A stretch of 52,414 nucleotides of DNA. Source: Oscillospiraceae bacterium. Its GTDB lineage: Bacteria; Bacillota; Clostridia; Oscillospirales; Ruminococcaceae. The notes under the pieces were generated by a model that was given only the letters and a program-made list of their open reading frames with translations, was not told where the DNA came from and did no database searches. The position numbers were made by a program, and so were the translations under genes. The stretch is taken from contig JAIHAL010000011.1 of the NCBI GenBank assembly GCA_020054675.1, positions 1-52,414 of the forward strand, written 5' to 3'. This document shows positions 43,431 through 52,371 of the stretch, one piece after another. How positions within the stretch are numbered: the first letter of the stretch is position 1; each line of letters opens with the position of its first letter.

Positions 43431-45635
43431 ATGAGCGAAAAATCCTTTAAAATAGAAGGCATGACCTGCTCGGCGTGCGCGGCACGGATTGAGCGTTCAA
43501 TAAAAAAGCTTGACGGCGTAAAAGAAGCATCAGTCAATTTTGCTTCGGAAGTTTTAACCGTGGATTTTGACGAAAAATCCCTTCCTGCCGCAAAAATAGA
43601 AGAAGCTGTGGCAAAGGCGGGATACAAGGTCGCAAAGGACGAAAAAAACAAATCCGGAAAGAAAAATCCGCTGTTTTACAGGCTTATTGTTTCGATTGTT
43701 TTTTCAGTTCCGCTGCTTGTTGTTTCAATGGGACATATGCTTGGAATGCCTTTGCCAAAAATAATTGACCCAATGGAAAATCCTCTTAATTTTGCTTTTT
43801 TGCAGATGCTTTTAACCCTGCCGGTAATTGCCGCAGGATATAAATTTTTCACCGTGGGGATAAAAAATCTTTTTTCCCTTTCGCCAAACATGGACAGCCT
43901 TGTCTGCATCGGCACTTTTTCGGCTTTTCTCTATGGAATTTACGCCGTATTTAAAATTGCCTTGGGCGATACGCATTACGCAATGCACCTTTATTTTGAA
44001 TCGGCGGCAATGATACTCACTTTTGTGACGCTCGGAAAATACCTTGAAGCCGTTTCAAAGGGGAAATCCTCGCGCGCCATTGAAGCGCTGCTTCAATTAT
44101 CCCCCAAAACCGCAACGGTTTTGAGAGGAGGGAGAGAAATTCAGGTAAAATCTGAATTTGTTGAAATCGGCGATATTATCCTTGTACGGCCGGGAGAAAA
44201 AATCCCCGTTGACGGCGAAGTAATAGAAGGCTCGACCTCGGTTGACGAAAGCATGCTCACGGGAGAAAGCCTGCCTGTTGACAAAACTCCGGGAAGCTTT
44301 GTTACCGGAGGCTCGATAAATAAAACGGGATTTGTAAAATATCGGGCGACAAGGGTTGGCTCTGAAACCGTGCTTGCGCAGATAATAAAGCTCGTTGAAA
44401 AAGCGCAAGGCTCAAAGGCGCCCATAGCAAGGCTTGCCGATAAAATTTCCGGCATTTTTGTGCCTGTTGTAATTTCCCTTGCCGTTATTGCCGCGGCGGG
44501 ATGGCTGCTTGCAGGGAAAAATTTCGACTTTGCTCTTAACATATTCATATCCGTAATGGTAATTGCCTGCCCTTGCGCGCTGGGACTTGCAACACCCACC
44601 GCAATAATGGTCGGCACGGGCAGAGGCGCTCAAAAGGGAGTGCTGATTAAAAACGGCACCGCGCTTGAAAATGTCTGCAAAACAAATATGATAATTTTTG
44701 ACAAGACCGGAACTATAACCGAAGGCAAGCCAAAGGTTTCAAACATGGTCACTTACGGCACTTTCCCACAGGACGAATTGCTTGCGCTTTGCGCCTCGGC
44801 GGAAAGTGTTTCGGAGCATCCGCTCGGTTCGGCAATAGTTTCCCTTGCAAAGGAAAGAGGCCTTGAGCTTAAAACAGTTGAAAGCTTTTCGGCGCTTTCC
44901 GGTTCAGGAATTTCCGCTCAAATTGACGGCAAGAAAATTCTTGTCGGAAACAAAAAGCTTATGAATGATTTCGGCATAGCGCTTGGAGATTTTGAAAAGC
45001 AAGCCGAAAAATTTTCGCTTGAAGGAAAAACATCAGTATTTTGCGCAATAAACGGCGAAATAAAGGGCATAATCTGCATTGCCGACACTATTAAAAAAGA
45101 AGCTCCCGCAGTCATAAAAGAGCTTGAAAAAATGGGCATAAAAAGCGCAATGATTACCGGCGACGGAAAAAATACCGCCGCGGCAATTGCAAAACAGGCG
45201 GGAATTGATTTTGTCCTTGCCGAAGTCCTTCCTCAGGACAAGGCAAAGGAGGCTGAAAAGCTTCAAGAAAAAGGCTTTAACGTTGCAATGGTGGGCGACG
45301 GAATAAACGATGCTCCCGCTCTTGCGCAGGCCGATACGGGAATTGCAATAGGCAGCGGAACTGACGTTGCCATTGAAAGCGCCGACATAGTGCTTATGCA
45401 GGGCAATTTAAACGGCGTAATAACCGCAATAAGGCTCAGCCGCGCCACAATGAGGAACATAAAGCAGAACCTCTTTTGGGCATTCGGCTACAACGTGCTT
45501 GGAATTCCCATAGCAATGGGGGTTTTGCATCTTTTTGGAGGGCCGCTTTTAAATCCCATGATAGCCGCCGCCGCAATGAGCCTCAGCTCGGTTTCGGTGG
45601 TGACAAATGCTTTAAGGTTAAGAAATTTTAAATAG
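43431..45635 (+). CDS. copA: Copper-exporting P-type ATPase CopA
   Basis: 734 aa. One N-terminal heavy-metal domain ([10 protein letters not shown], residues about 3-65), eight membrane segments with the metal-site CPC ([13 protein letters not shown] near residue 380), phosphorylation motif DKTGTITEG near 424, the HP motif SEHPLG and [13 protein letters not shown] with a GMTCSAC domain indicates a Cu(I) exporter. ATG at 43431 follows GGAGG; an upstream ATG at 43410 lacks a site. It forms an operon with the CopZ-like gene 11 bases downstream. No CsoR or CopY gene is nearby. Confidence 0.95.
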   Translation: MSEKSFKIEGMTCSACAARIERSIKKLDGVKEASVNFASEVLTVDFDEKSLPAAKIEEAVAKAGYKVAKDEKNKSGKKNPLFYRLIVSIVFSVPLLVVSMGHMLGMPLPKIIDPMENPLNFAFLQMLLTLPVIAAGYKFFTVGIKNLFSLSPNMDSLVCIGTFSAFLYGIYAVFKIALGDTHYAMHLYFESAAMILTFVTLGKYLEAVSKGKSSRAIEALLQLSPKTATVLRGGREIQVKSEFVEIGDIILVRPGEKIPVDGEVIEGSTSVDESMLTGESLPVDKTPGSFVTGGSINKTGFVKYRATRVGSETVLAQIIKLVEKAQGSKAPIARLADKISGIFVPVVISLAVIAAAGWLLAGKNFDFALNIFISVMVIACPCALGLATPTAIMVGTGRGAQKGVLIKNGTALENVCKTNMIIFDKTGTITEGKPKVSNMVTYGTFPQDELLALCASAESVSEHPLGSAIVSLAKERGLELKTVESFSALSGSGISAQIDGKKILVGNKKLMNDFGIALGDFEKQAEKFSLEGKTSVFCAINGEIKGIICIADTIKKEAPAVIKELEKMGIKSAMITGDGKNTAAAIAKQAGIDFVLAEVLPQDKAKEAEKLQEKGFNVAMVGDGINDAPALAQADTGIAIGSGTDVAIESADIVLMQGNLNGVITAIRLSRATMRNIKQNLFWAFGYNVLGIPIAMGVLHLFGGPLLNPMIAAAAMSLSSVSVVTNALRLRNFK

Positions 45636-45646
45636 GAGGATTTATT

Positions 45647-45847
45647 ATGAAAAGAAAAATAACCATTGAAGGAATGTCCTGCATGCACTGCGCTGCGCAT
45701 GTAAAGGAGGCCCTTGAAGAAGTCGGGGCAAAAAATGTTGAAGTAAGCCTTGAAAGCGGAATTGCCCTTGCCGAAACGGAAAAGAGCAATGAAGAAATCC
45801 GCGCGGCAATAGAAGATGCCGGCTATGAAGTAAAATCAATAGAATAA
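45647..45847 (+). CDS. copZ: CopZ-like copper chaperone
   Basis: 66 aa, a single heavy-metal-associated domain of the ferredoxin-like fold with metal motif GMSCMHC, ending EDAGYEVKSIE. It hands Cu(I) to CopA. It starts 11 bases after copA with AGGAGG upstream. Length is typical. Confidence 0.93.
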   Translation: MKRKITIEGMSCMHCAAHVKEALEEVGAKNVEVSLESGIALAETEKSNEEIRAAIEDAGYEVKSIE

Positions 45848-45883
45848 TCCAACAATCCCCTCCATATTGATGGACTTTTTGCA

Positions 45884-45912
45884 TTGACATAAAATTAAAA
45901 GCATAATATAAT
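45884..45912 (+). promoter_or_regulatory. Consensus promoter of the beta-lactamase-family gene
   Basis: TTGACA (45884-45889), 17 bases, TATAAT (45907-45912); both hexamers perfect. Confidence 0.85.
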
Positions 45913-45958
45913 TATTTTATGTCATAAAAGCAAAAATGATATGGAGAGAAAAGACAAA

Positions 45959-47287
45959 ATGAAGAAAAGCGTCGTTGTTTCGGCACTGCTGTTTTCGCTT
46001 TGCCTGATTTTTTTCTCGGCTCACATCGAACAGACAAAACCGGTGTCCGGGCAAATTGCTGTTGCACAAAGCACAAAAATTTCGTTTCCGCTGCAAAGCA
46101 CCAAAAAAATTTCGGAATCCCCTAAAACAAAGCCGGAAACCACTTCACAAACTTCAAGCATGACGGAAACCCCAGCTTTGCCGCAAAGCGAATCATCAAC
46201 AACTGCCCAAAGCGATTTGCTGGGGCAGGAAATAGATAATATTTGTCAAAAATACAATGCCGTAGGAATGTCACTTGCGGTTTTTAAAGGGCAGGATGTA
46301 ATATACCTGCATTCATACGGCTATGCGGATGTGAAAAACGGAATAAAGGCAACCGAAAACACAAAGTACAGGATTGCCTCAATTTCAAAGACAATAACAG
46401 GAATTCTTGCCATGCGGCTTGCCGCGGCCGGAAAGCTTAATCTTGACGCCGACATTTCGCAATATATGGGAATAGAAGTGAAATCGCCGTTTTTTCCGGA
46501 TGTGCCAATCACTTCAAGAATGCTTATGACGCATACCTCCGGAATTGTCGACTCCCCCGCATATGAAACCATTACTGACGGATATGACTATCCCTCGCTG
46601 ACGGAGCTCATGAGCCTTGGCGGAATGTTCACCCAGTACAGGCCCGGAGAAAAATACATTTACTCAAACCTTGCGGCAGGGCTTTTATGCGGAGTGATTG
46701 AGGGGATCTCAGGAGAAAGGTTTTACACATATGCCGAAAACGAACTTTTTAAACCTCTTGGGATTGATGCGGGATTTTTAAGGACAAGGATTTCCGATGC
46801 CGAAAACATAGCCCTTATTTACAAGGACGGCAAAATAAGCGCCAATACAAAAAGCTGGGGCAGAGTTGAAAGCGCTTATGATAAAATCCCGCTTGGACAG
46901 ATGTATCTTCTTGGGTACGGGGATTTGTTTATAACCGCAAAAGACCTTGCCAAGTTTGGAATTGCACTTGCGGGCGATGGAACATGCGGCGGATTTGAAA
47001 TTCTGCCGAAAGAATACGTTGACCAAATGAACAGCCTTCAATTTTCTTCCGCAAAGTATAAAAGAGGCCTTTGCCTTTCAATTGAGGATAATCTTGTAAG
47101 GGGCAGGAGGCTTTACGGGCATCCCGGACAATCTTACGGAATGGTTTCGGGGATGTACTACGACCCGTCGGATTCCACCGGAGTGGTTTTTATAACGAAC
47201 GGCTGCTCTGTTGCAAAAAATTCGTATGGGATTTATACCATATCAAACGATATTGTAAATGCAGTTTACAAGGAATTTTTCAATTAA
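45959..47287 (+). CDS. Secreted serine hydrolase of the beta-lactamase / PBP4* family
   Basis: 442 aa. N-terminal signal or anchor segment (about residues 1-22), a low-complexity Thr/Ser/Lys/Pro linker to about residue 85, then a class-C-type hydrolase fold. The SxxK nucleophile motif is SISK (in YRIASISKTITG), the Y-x-N motif is YSN, and the third motif is HPG in RLYGHPGQSYG, which replaces KTG and is usual in esterase or D-peptidase members. A peptidase or esterase acting on the wall is more likely than antibiotic resistance; this is inference. ATG at 45959 follows GGAGAG; ATG 45941 is an alternative. Own promoter and terminator. Confidence 0.85.
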   Translation: MKKSVVVSALLFSLCLIFFSAHIEQTKPVSGQIAVAQSTKISFPLQSTKKISESPKTKPETTSQTSSMTETPALPQSESSTTAQSDLLGQEIDNICQKYNAVGMSLAVFKGQDVIYLHSYGYADVKNGIKATENTKYRIASISKTITGILAMRLAAAGKLNLDADISQYMGIEVKSPFFPDVPITSRMLMTHTSGIVDSPAYETITDGYDYPSLTELMSLGGMFTQYRPGEKYIYSNLAAGLLCGVIEGISGERFYTYAENELFKPLGIDAGFLRTRISDAENIALIYKDGKISANTKSWGRVESAYDKIPLGQMYLLGYGDLFITAKDLAKFGIALAGDGTCGGFEILPKEYVDQMNSLQFSSAKYKRGLCLSIEDNLVRGRRLYGHPGQSYGMVSGMYYDPSDSTGVVFITNGCSVAKNSYGIYTISNDIVNAVYKEFFN

Positions 47288-47319
47288 AAGCGGCTCCGCC
47301 TTTTGGCGGGCCGCTTTTT
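47286..47319. terminator. Bidirectional terminator
   Basis: AAAAGCGGC-T-CCGCC pairs with GGCGG-GCCGCTTTT (one bulged base) around TTTT; T-run on both strands. Shared by the convergent hydrolase and AraC genes. Confidence 0.92.
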
Positions 47320-48190
47320 ACTTAATGCATGCCGGACTTTCATCTTCCGTTTCAGCAATAGGAGGGAAAGGTTCGGCATTATACTTTTTTGCATAACTTT
47401 TGCAGTATTCTGATGGAGTTATTCCAAACTGCGCCTTAAATGAACGGTAAAAAGTCCTCATGCTGTCAAAGCCGGAATTAAGCGCCGCATCAATCAGCGG
47501 CATTGATTCCTCGGCAAGCAGGGATGCGGCCTTTCTGCACCTTAAAGAGGATATGTACTGGTTTATCCCACAGCCAAAAAAGCTGTTGAAGATGTGCGAA
47601 AACCTGCTCTTGCTGTATCCGAAATGCTCCGCCACGCTTTCAAGGGAAAGCGGGGAAAGAAAATTTTCCTGCAAATAAACAAGGATTTCCTTTGCCAAAT
47701 CGTTTTGGCGGTTGGGCTCTTTTTCTGAAAGCCCAAGCTTTTCCGTTAAAATCCCAAGTATTGTATAAATATAGCCTTTAACGGTCATGTTCTGCATTTT
47801 GTCCATTTCCAAAAGCCGTTCAAGGCAATGCAGTATTTCGCTTTCCTCGGGATTTTCATCCGTGCAGACAAACTCGGCAAAGCTCTTGTTTTCAATGCTC
47901 TTTGAATACATCGGCACAAAATCAAGAGGTATTACAAGCACTATTGATTTTGAGGTGCTTTCGGTCATATAGTTGTGCACATAATAGCTTGGCGACAAAA
48001 GAAGCTGGCCCCTTTTGAGAAAATAAGTCCTTCCGTTTGAAATTGCCTTGATTTCCCCGTCAAGCACATAAGTAAGCTCCACGCTGCTGTGAAAATGCGG
48101 CAGGCACCCGTCATTTTCAACCATCCAGCAGGTTGGAACTTTAAAATTATCCCTTGTATACTCATAGCTTCCGCCCGAACTTGCATGCAT
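47318..48190 (-). CDS. AraC-family regulator with N-terminal cupin sensor
   Basis: 290 aa. The N-terminal cupin domain (about 25-130: HFHSSVELTYVLDGEI and the Y-x-x-G-Q segment) would bind a sugar. The C-terminal AraC double helix-turn-helix is complete (LESVAEHFGYSKSRFSHIFN; IDAALNSGFDSMRTFYRSFK). ATG at 48190 follows GAGGGG. Divergent from the oxidoreductase/isomerase operon with overlapping promoters, so it very likely controls that operon. The ligand may be the operon's substrate. Confidence 0.92.
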   Translation of the reverse strand: MHASSGGSYEYTRDNFKVPTCWMVENDGCLPHFHSSVELTYVLDGEIKAISNGRTYFLKRGQLLLSPSYYVHNYMTESTSKSIVLVIPLDFVPMYSKSIENKSFAEFVCTDENPEESEILHCLERLLEMDKMQNMTVKGYIYTILGILTEKLGLSEKEPNRQNDLAKEILVYLQENFLSPLSLESVAEHFGYSKSRFSHIFNSFFGCGINQYISSLRCRKAASLLAEESMPLIDAALNSGFDSMRTFYRSFKAQFGITPSEYCKSYAKKYNAEPFPPIAETEDESPACIK

Positions 48191-48244
48191 AAAAAATCCC
48201 CTCTTAACATAGCTACTTTTGTCACTTAAATAATTTTCGCTGAC

Positions 48245-48293
48245 ACGACAAAAAACTTTATTTTAATTATAATCTACTTGTAAGCAAAGTCAA
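48245..48293. promoter_or_regulatory. Divergent promoters sharing a palindromic -10
   Basis: Minus strand: TTGACT (48288-48293), 16 bases, TATAAT (48266-48271). Plus strand: ACGACA (48245-48250), 17 bases, TATAAT (48268-48273). The two -10 boxes overlap in ATTATAAT, so polymerase can occupy only one direction at a time. The weak plus-strand -35 suggests activation by the AraC protein. Confidence 0.7.
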
Positions 48294-48329
48294 TAACCAC
48301 AATAAATATTTTAAAAAGGGGATAAATTT

Positions 48330-49406
48330 ATGAATAAAATAAGAGCAGGCATAATCGGCTGCGGAGGAATTGCAAACGGAAAACACCTTCCGGCCATGAA
48401 GCAAACAGGAGAATTTGACATAATTGCCTTTTGCGACCTCATACCTGAAAAGGCTCAAAAGGCCGCAAGCGAATACGGCGCCGAAGGCGCAAAAGTATTC
48501 ACCGACTACAAGGAGCTTTTAAAGGAAGACCTTGACGCGGTTTACGTGTGCACTCCAAACCGCTCGCACTCATTTATAACCGTTGACGCTCTTAATGCCG
48601 GAAAGCATGTAATGTGCGAAAAGCCAATGGCAATTAACTACAAGGAAGCTGCGCTTATGATTGAGGCGGCAAACAAAACAGGGAAGCTGCTTACAATAGG
48701 CTACCAGAACCGTTACAGACAGGACAGCATCTACCTTAAAAAGGAATGTGAAGAGGGCGCACTTGGCGAAGTTTATTTTGCAAGGGCAAAGGCAATCAGA
48801 CGCAGGGCCGTTCCCACTTGGGGAGTTTTCCTCAATGAATACGAGCAAGGCGGGGGCCCGCTCATAGACATCGGCACCCATGCCCTTGACCTCACGCTTT
48901 GGATGATGGACAATTACCGTCCGAAATACGCTGTTGGAACAGTTTACCATAAGCTTAACTCCGAAAAGGAGCCCGGCAATGCCTGGGGAGCGTGGGACCC
49001 GTCCAAATTCACCGTTGAGGACAGCGCTTTCGGCTTTATCGTAATGGAAAACGGGGCCACAATAATGCTTGAATCAAGCTGGGCGCTCAATTCCCTTGAC
49101 GTAAGGGAGGCCCAAACGGAGCTTTGCGGAACAAAGGCAGGCGCAGATATGATTGACGGTCTTCGTATAAACGGCGTAAAGCATGACAAGCAATACGTTT
49201 TAAAGCCGTCATTGGCAAGCGGAGGAGTTGATTTCTATGCCGGAGAAAGCGTTGACCCGCCGGTGCTTGAACAGCTTACTTTCATTAAAGCAATCCGCGG
49301 CGAGGGCAAGCTTACCGTTCTTCCCGAACAGGCCGCAACCGTAACGAGAATTCTTGACGCAATATACGAATCAGCAAAAACCGGCAAACCGGTATACTTT
49401 GATTAA
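48330..49406 (+). CDS. Gfo/Idh/MocA-family NAD(P)-dependent oxidoreductase
   Basis: 358 aa. N-terminal Rossmann fold with the nucleotide-binding GIIGCGGIANGKHLP, then the family's EKP motif (HVMCEKPMA) holding the catalytic lysine. The C-terminal half is the substrate-binding beta-sheet domain, with the DIGTHALDLTLWMM segment containing the catalytic histidine. Members oxidise or reduce hydroxyl groups of sugars or inositols. ATG follows AAAAGGGG. First gene of a four-gene operon in which two such enzymes alternate with two isomerase-fold proteins. Substrate unknown. Confidence 0.93.
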   Translation: MNKIRAGIIGCGGIANGKHLPAMKQTGEFDIIAFCDLIPEKAQKAASEYGAEGAKVFTDYKELLKEDLDAVYVCTPNRSHSFITVDALNAGKHVMCEKPMAINYKEAALMIEAANKTGKLLTIGYQNRYRQDSIYLKKECEEGALGEVYFARAKAIRRRAVPTWGVFLNEYEQGGGPLIDIGTHALDLTLWMMDNYRPKYAVGTVYHKLNSEKEPGNAWGAWDPSKFTVEDSAFGFIVMENGATIMLESSWALNSLDVREAQTELCGTKAGADMIDGLRINGVKHDKQYVLKPSLASGGVDFYAGESVDPPVLEQLTFIKAIRGEGKLTVLPEQAATVTRILDAIYESAKTGKPVYFD

Positions 49407-49422
49407 ACGGAGGTCTTTTAAA

Positions 49423-50391
49423 ATGAAACTTGGAGTATTTACCGTTCTTTTGGGACATATGTCAATAGATGAAACACTTGCCTACTTAAAAAGCCTTGGC
49501 GTGCAGGAGGTTGAAATAGGCTGCGGAGGATATCCCGGCACCGCTCATGCCGATGCAAGGAAATTCCTTAAAAATCCTGAGCTTATAGATAAATTCATGG
49601 AGGCCGTAAACCGCCATGGAATTGGAGTTGCCGCACTTTCCGTGCATGGAAATCCCGTGCATCCGCAAAAGGACATTGCAAACGACTATCATGAGCAGTT
49701 TGAAGCGGCTGTTTTGCTTGCCGAAAAAATCGGAGTAAAAACCATTGTCACTTTTTCGGGATGCCCCGGCGACAGCGAAAATGCAAAGTATCCGAACTGG
49801 GTTGTCGCAACATGGCCTGACGATTTCCAAAAAATAAAGGAATGGCAGTGGAATGAAGTGCTGATTCCATATTGGAAAAAGGCCGCCGCATTTGCAAACG
49901 AGCATGGAGTAAAGCAAATCGCCCTTGAAATGCACCCGGGATTCAGCGTTTACAATCCCAAAACCCTGCTCAGATTAAGAAATGCAGTCGGAGATACCAT
50001 CGGGGCAAACTTTGACCCATCCCACCTTTTCTGGCAAGGAATCGACCCGGTTCTTGCAATAAGGGAGCTTAAAGGCGCAATTTATCACTTCCACGCAAAG
50101 GATACAAAAATAGACAAATACAACTGCGGAATAAACGGTGTGCTTGACACTACAACATTTGACAAAATGGCTGAACGCCCGTGGATTTTCCGTACGGTAG
50201 GCTATGGCCACGGCGAGGAGGTTTGGAGGGATATTTTCAGCGAGCTTAGAAAAGCCGGCTACGACGGAATTATTTCCATTGAACACGAAGACGGGCTTAT
50301 GACGACAAAAGAAGGACTTGAAAAGGCAATAGACATCCTTAAAAAGCTTATGATATTTGACAGCGAGCAAATCAATATGTATTGGGCATAA
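49423..50391 (+). CDS. Sugar-phosphate isomerase/epimerase-fold enzyme (AP-endonuclease-2 type)
   Basis: 322 aa TIM barrel with divalent-metal ligands at the usual places: E in ALEMHPG, D in NFDPSHLFW, H in IYHFHAKD and E in SIEHEDG. ATG at 49423 has GGAGG nine bases upstream; the open frame starts earlier but overlaps the upstream gene without a ribosome site. This fold covers isomerases, epimerases, inosose dehydratases and 3-keto-glycoside lyases. Its pairing with Gfo/Idh/MocA enzymes recalls pathways that oxidise a sugar and then act on the keto intermediate. Confidence 0.9.
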   Translation: MKLGVFTVLLGHMSIDETLAYLKSLGVQEVEIGCGGYPGTAHADARKFLKNPELIDKFMEAVNRHGIGVAALSVHGNPVHPQKDIANDYHEQFEAAVLLAEKIGVKTIVTFSGCPGDSENAKYPNWVVATWPDDFQKIKEWQWNEVLIPYWKKAAAFANEHGVKQIALEMHPGFSVYNPKTLLRLRNAVGDTIGANFDPSHLFWQGIDPVLAIRELKGAIYHFHAKDTKIDKYNCGINGVLDTTTFDKMAERPWIFRTVGYGHGEEVWRDIFSELRKAGYDGIISIEHEDGLMTTKEGLEKAIDILKKLMIFDSEQINMYWA

Positions 50392-50414
50392 AAACGTGAA
50401 AAGGAGAACTTGAA

Positions 50415-51461
50415 TTGTACAAAATAGGCTTGATAGGCTATGGCGGAATGGGAGCATGGCACTGCGACATGCTCCTCACCCTGCCGGGGTTTGAAATTTC
50501 CGCCGTTTATGACATAAATCCCGCACGTGTCGAAAAAGCGCGTGAAAAGGGACTAAACGGCGTATCCTCACTTGAAGAGGTTTTAGGCGACAAAAACATA
50601 AACACCGTAATAATAGCAACTCCAAACAACTTCCATAAGGAGCTTTCCATTGCGGCAATGCAGGCAGGCAAAAACGTAATCTGCGAAAAGCCTGTGATGA
50701 TGAACAGCCGCGAGCTTGAAGAGGTAATTTCCGTAAGGGACAAGACGGGAAAGCTTTTTTCAGTGCACCAGAACAGGCGCTGGGACAGGGATTTTCTTAC
50801 CGTAAAGAAAATACTTGAAGACAAAACCATAGGCAGTCCGTTCTATATAGAATCCCGCGTGCAGGGCTCAAAGGGAATTCCCGGCGATTGGAGATGCGTA
50901 AAAGAGGCCGGCGGAGGAATGCTGCTCGACTGGGGCGTGCACCTTATCGACCAGCTTATGTGGATGATTGACAGCCCCGTTGTTGAAGTTTACGCGCATA
51001 TGCTTTCGGTAAAATTCAAAGACGTTGACGACAACTTCAAATTGCTTTTGAAGTTTGAAAACGGAATTTCAGCACTTGTAGAAGTGGATACCTATACGTT
51101 CATCCCTCTGCCTCGCTGGCATATAAGCGGAGATGGCGGAACAGCGCAGATTGACGATTTTTCCTGCACCGGCAGGATTGTCCGCGCCAACACCGTTGAA
51201 ATGAAATGGGACGAGGGAATCGTCTACACCGCGGCAGGCCCAACAAGAACAATGGCTCCGCGCCCGAAGGAAAGCCTTGAAGAGCTCCCGCTCCCGAAAA
51301 TTGAAAGCGATTCAAGGGATTATTACAAAATGTTCAAGAGCGCTGTTGAAGGTTCAAATCCCCTTACCGTCACACCGGAACAGGCTCTCAGGGTTATGAG
51401 GGTTATCGACGCCGCTTTTGAATCCTCCCAAAAAGGCTGCGCCATTTCAATGAAAATATGA
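50415..51461 (+). CDS. Gfo/Idh/MocA-family oxidoreductase, second copy
   Basis: 348 aa, Rossmann motif GLIGYGGMGAWHCD, EKP motif (NVICEKPVM) and DWGVHLIDQLMWMI with the catalytic-region histidine. TTG start at 50415, eight bases after AAGGAG. Clearly diverged from the first oxidoreductase of the operon, so it probably acts on a different step, for example reducing what the first enzyme's pathway delivers. Ends one base before a possible GTG of the next gene. Confidence 0.92.
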   Translation: MYKIGLIGYGGMGAWHCDMLLTLPGFEISAVYDINPARVEKAREKGLNGVSSLEEVLGDKNINTVIIATPNNFHKELSIAAMQAGKNVICEKPVMMNSRELEEVISVRDKTGKLFSVHQNRRWDRDFLTVKKILEDKTIGSPFYIESRVQGSKGIPGDWRCVKEAGGGMLLDWGVHLIDQLMWMIDSPVVEVYAHMLSVKFKDVDDNFKLLLKFENGISALVEVDTYTFIPLPRWHISGDGGTAQIDDFSCTGRIVRANTVEMKWDEGIVYTAAGPTRTMAPRPKESLEELPLPKIESDSRDYYKMFKSAVEGSNPLTVTPEQALRVMRVIDAAFESSQKGCAISMKI

Positions 51462-51471
51462 GGTGAAAATT

Positions 51472-52188
51472 ATGAAGCTTGCATTGCAGCTTTATACCAT
51501 AAGAGATTGCTACAAAAACGGCGAGGAATTTATTTCGGCGCTTAAAAAGGTAAAAGAGCTTGGCTTTGACGGGGTTGAATTTGCCGGATTTGCAGGCCTT
51601 AAAGCAGATGAGCTTAAAAAAGCGCTCAATGAAATAGGACTTGTTCCCCTTTCATCCCATGAATCGCCGGAAAGGCTTCGCGACAACATTGACGAAATTT
51701 TAAGCTATTGCGATGAAATAGGGTGCAAAAATGTGGTCTGCGCCTTTTCTCCCGCAAAAACAAGGGAGGATTTGCAAAGCCTTGAAAAAATCCTTAAAAG
51801 CGCAAAGGAAAAGGCAAGGCCATTTGGTATAAACATCCTTTACCACAACCATTCGCATGAGTTTGAACCCATGGAGCTTGGAATCCCGCTTGATGTAATA
51901 AAGGGATTTTGCGGCCTTGAGCTTGATACCTATTGGGTATTCAACAGCAAAGTAAACCCTGCGGCATACATAAGGGAAAATGCCGAAAAAATAGGGCTTA
52001 TCCACTTAAAGGATGGCAAAAACGGAACTCCCTGCGCTATCGGAGAGGGCGAAAACAGCATTTCCGAAATCCTTGACGCCGCAAAGGAATGTGGTTTTGA
52101 ATGGATTATCGTAGAAAATGACAATCCCGTTCCCGACGGAATTGAAGATACCAGAAGGTCCATGAAAAATTTAATTGGCAAATATTAG
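51472..52188 (+). CDS. Small sugar-phosphate isomerase/epimerase-fold enzyme
   Basis: 238 aa TIM barrel, shorter than the first isomerase-fold protein. Metal-ligand positions: E in HNHSHEFEP, D in LELDTYWVF, H in GLIHLKDG and E in IIVENDN. ATG at 51472 has GAGGTG six bases upstream; GTG at 51463 is possible but poorly placed. Resembles IolE/hydratase-like members. Last gene of the operon; the flanking repeat region follows. Confidence 0.9.
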   Translation: MKLALQLYTIRDCYKNGEEFISALKKVKELGFDGVEFAGFAGLKADELKKALNEIGLVPLSSHESPERLRDNIDEILSYCDEIGCKNVVCAFSPAKTREDLQSLEKILKSAKEKARPFGINILYHNHSHEFEPMELGIPLDVIKGFCGLELDTYWVFNSKVNPAAYIRENAEKIGLIHLKDGKNGTPCAIGEGENSISEILDAAKECGFEWIIVENDNPVPDGIEDTRRSMKNLIGKY

Positions 52189-52212
52189 TTTATATTATTT
52201 TGCTTTATTTTA

Positions 52213-52231
52213 GAGGGGGTTTCACCCCCTC
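52213..52231 (+). terminator. Hairpin after the oxidoreductase/isomerase operon
   Basis: GAGGGGGT and ACCCCCTC form an eight-pair stem with a three-base loop 25 bases after the last stop. The T-rich tract lies before, not directly after, so termination strength is uncertain. Confidence 0.5.
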
Positions 52232-52266
52232 AACTTGCTTTTAAAGCAAATAAAGTTATTAAGCAA

Positions 52267-52371
52267 CCCCCAGTGACTTTTTGTCCGGCGACAAAAAGTC
52301 ACCAAAAAACGCCTGTTTTATATGTCTTATTCCGCCGGCTTTTCGGCAACGGGCGCCACGCTATCGCTTGC
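52267..52371 (-). repeat. Right copy of the ~105-bp inverted repeat
   Basis: Reverse complement of 1-105 with 3 mismatches. It includes the same GTGACTTTTTGTC/GACAAAAAGTCAC near-palindrome. A leftward frame from the window edge (52414 to a TAA at 52327-52329) reads 28 codons ending VAPVAEKPAE, the same ending as at the left edge; a rightward 27-codon frame from ATG 52322 also crosses it. Neither is convincing as a gene without the sequence beyond the window. Confidence 0.85.

Noticed and set aside
45959..47287. Antibiotic-resistance beta-lactamase
   Set aside because: The third motif is HPG, not KTG, and the protein has a long linker; the PBP4*/esterase group fits better.
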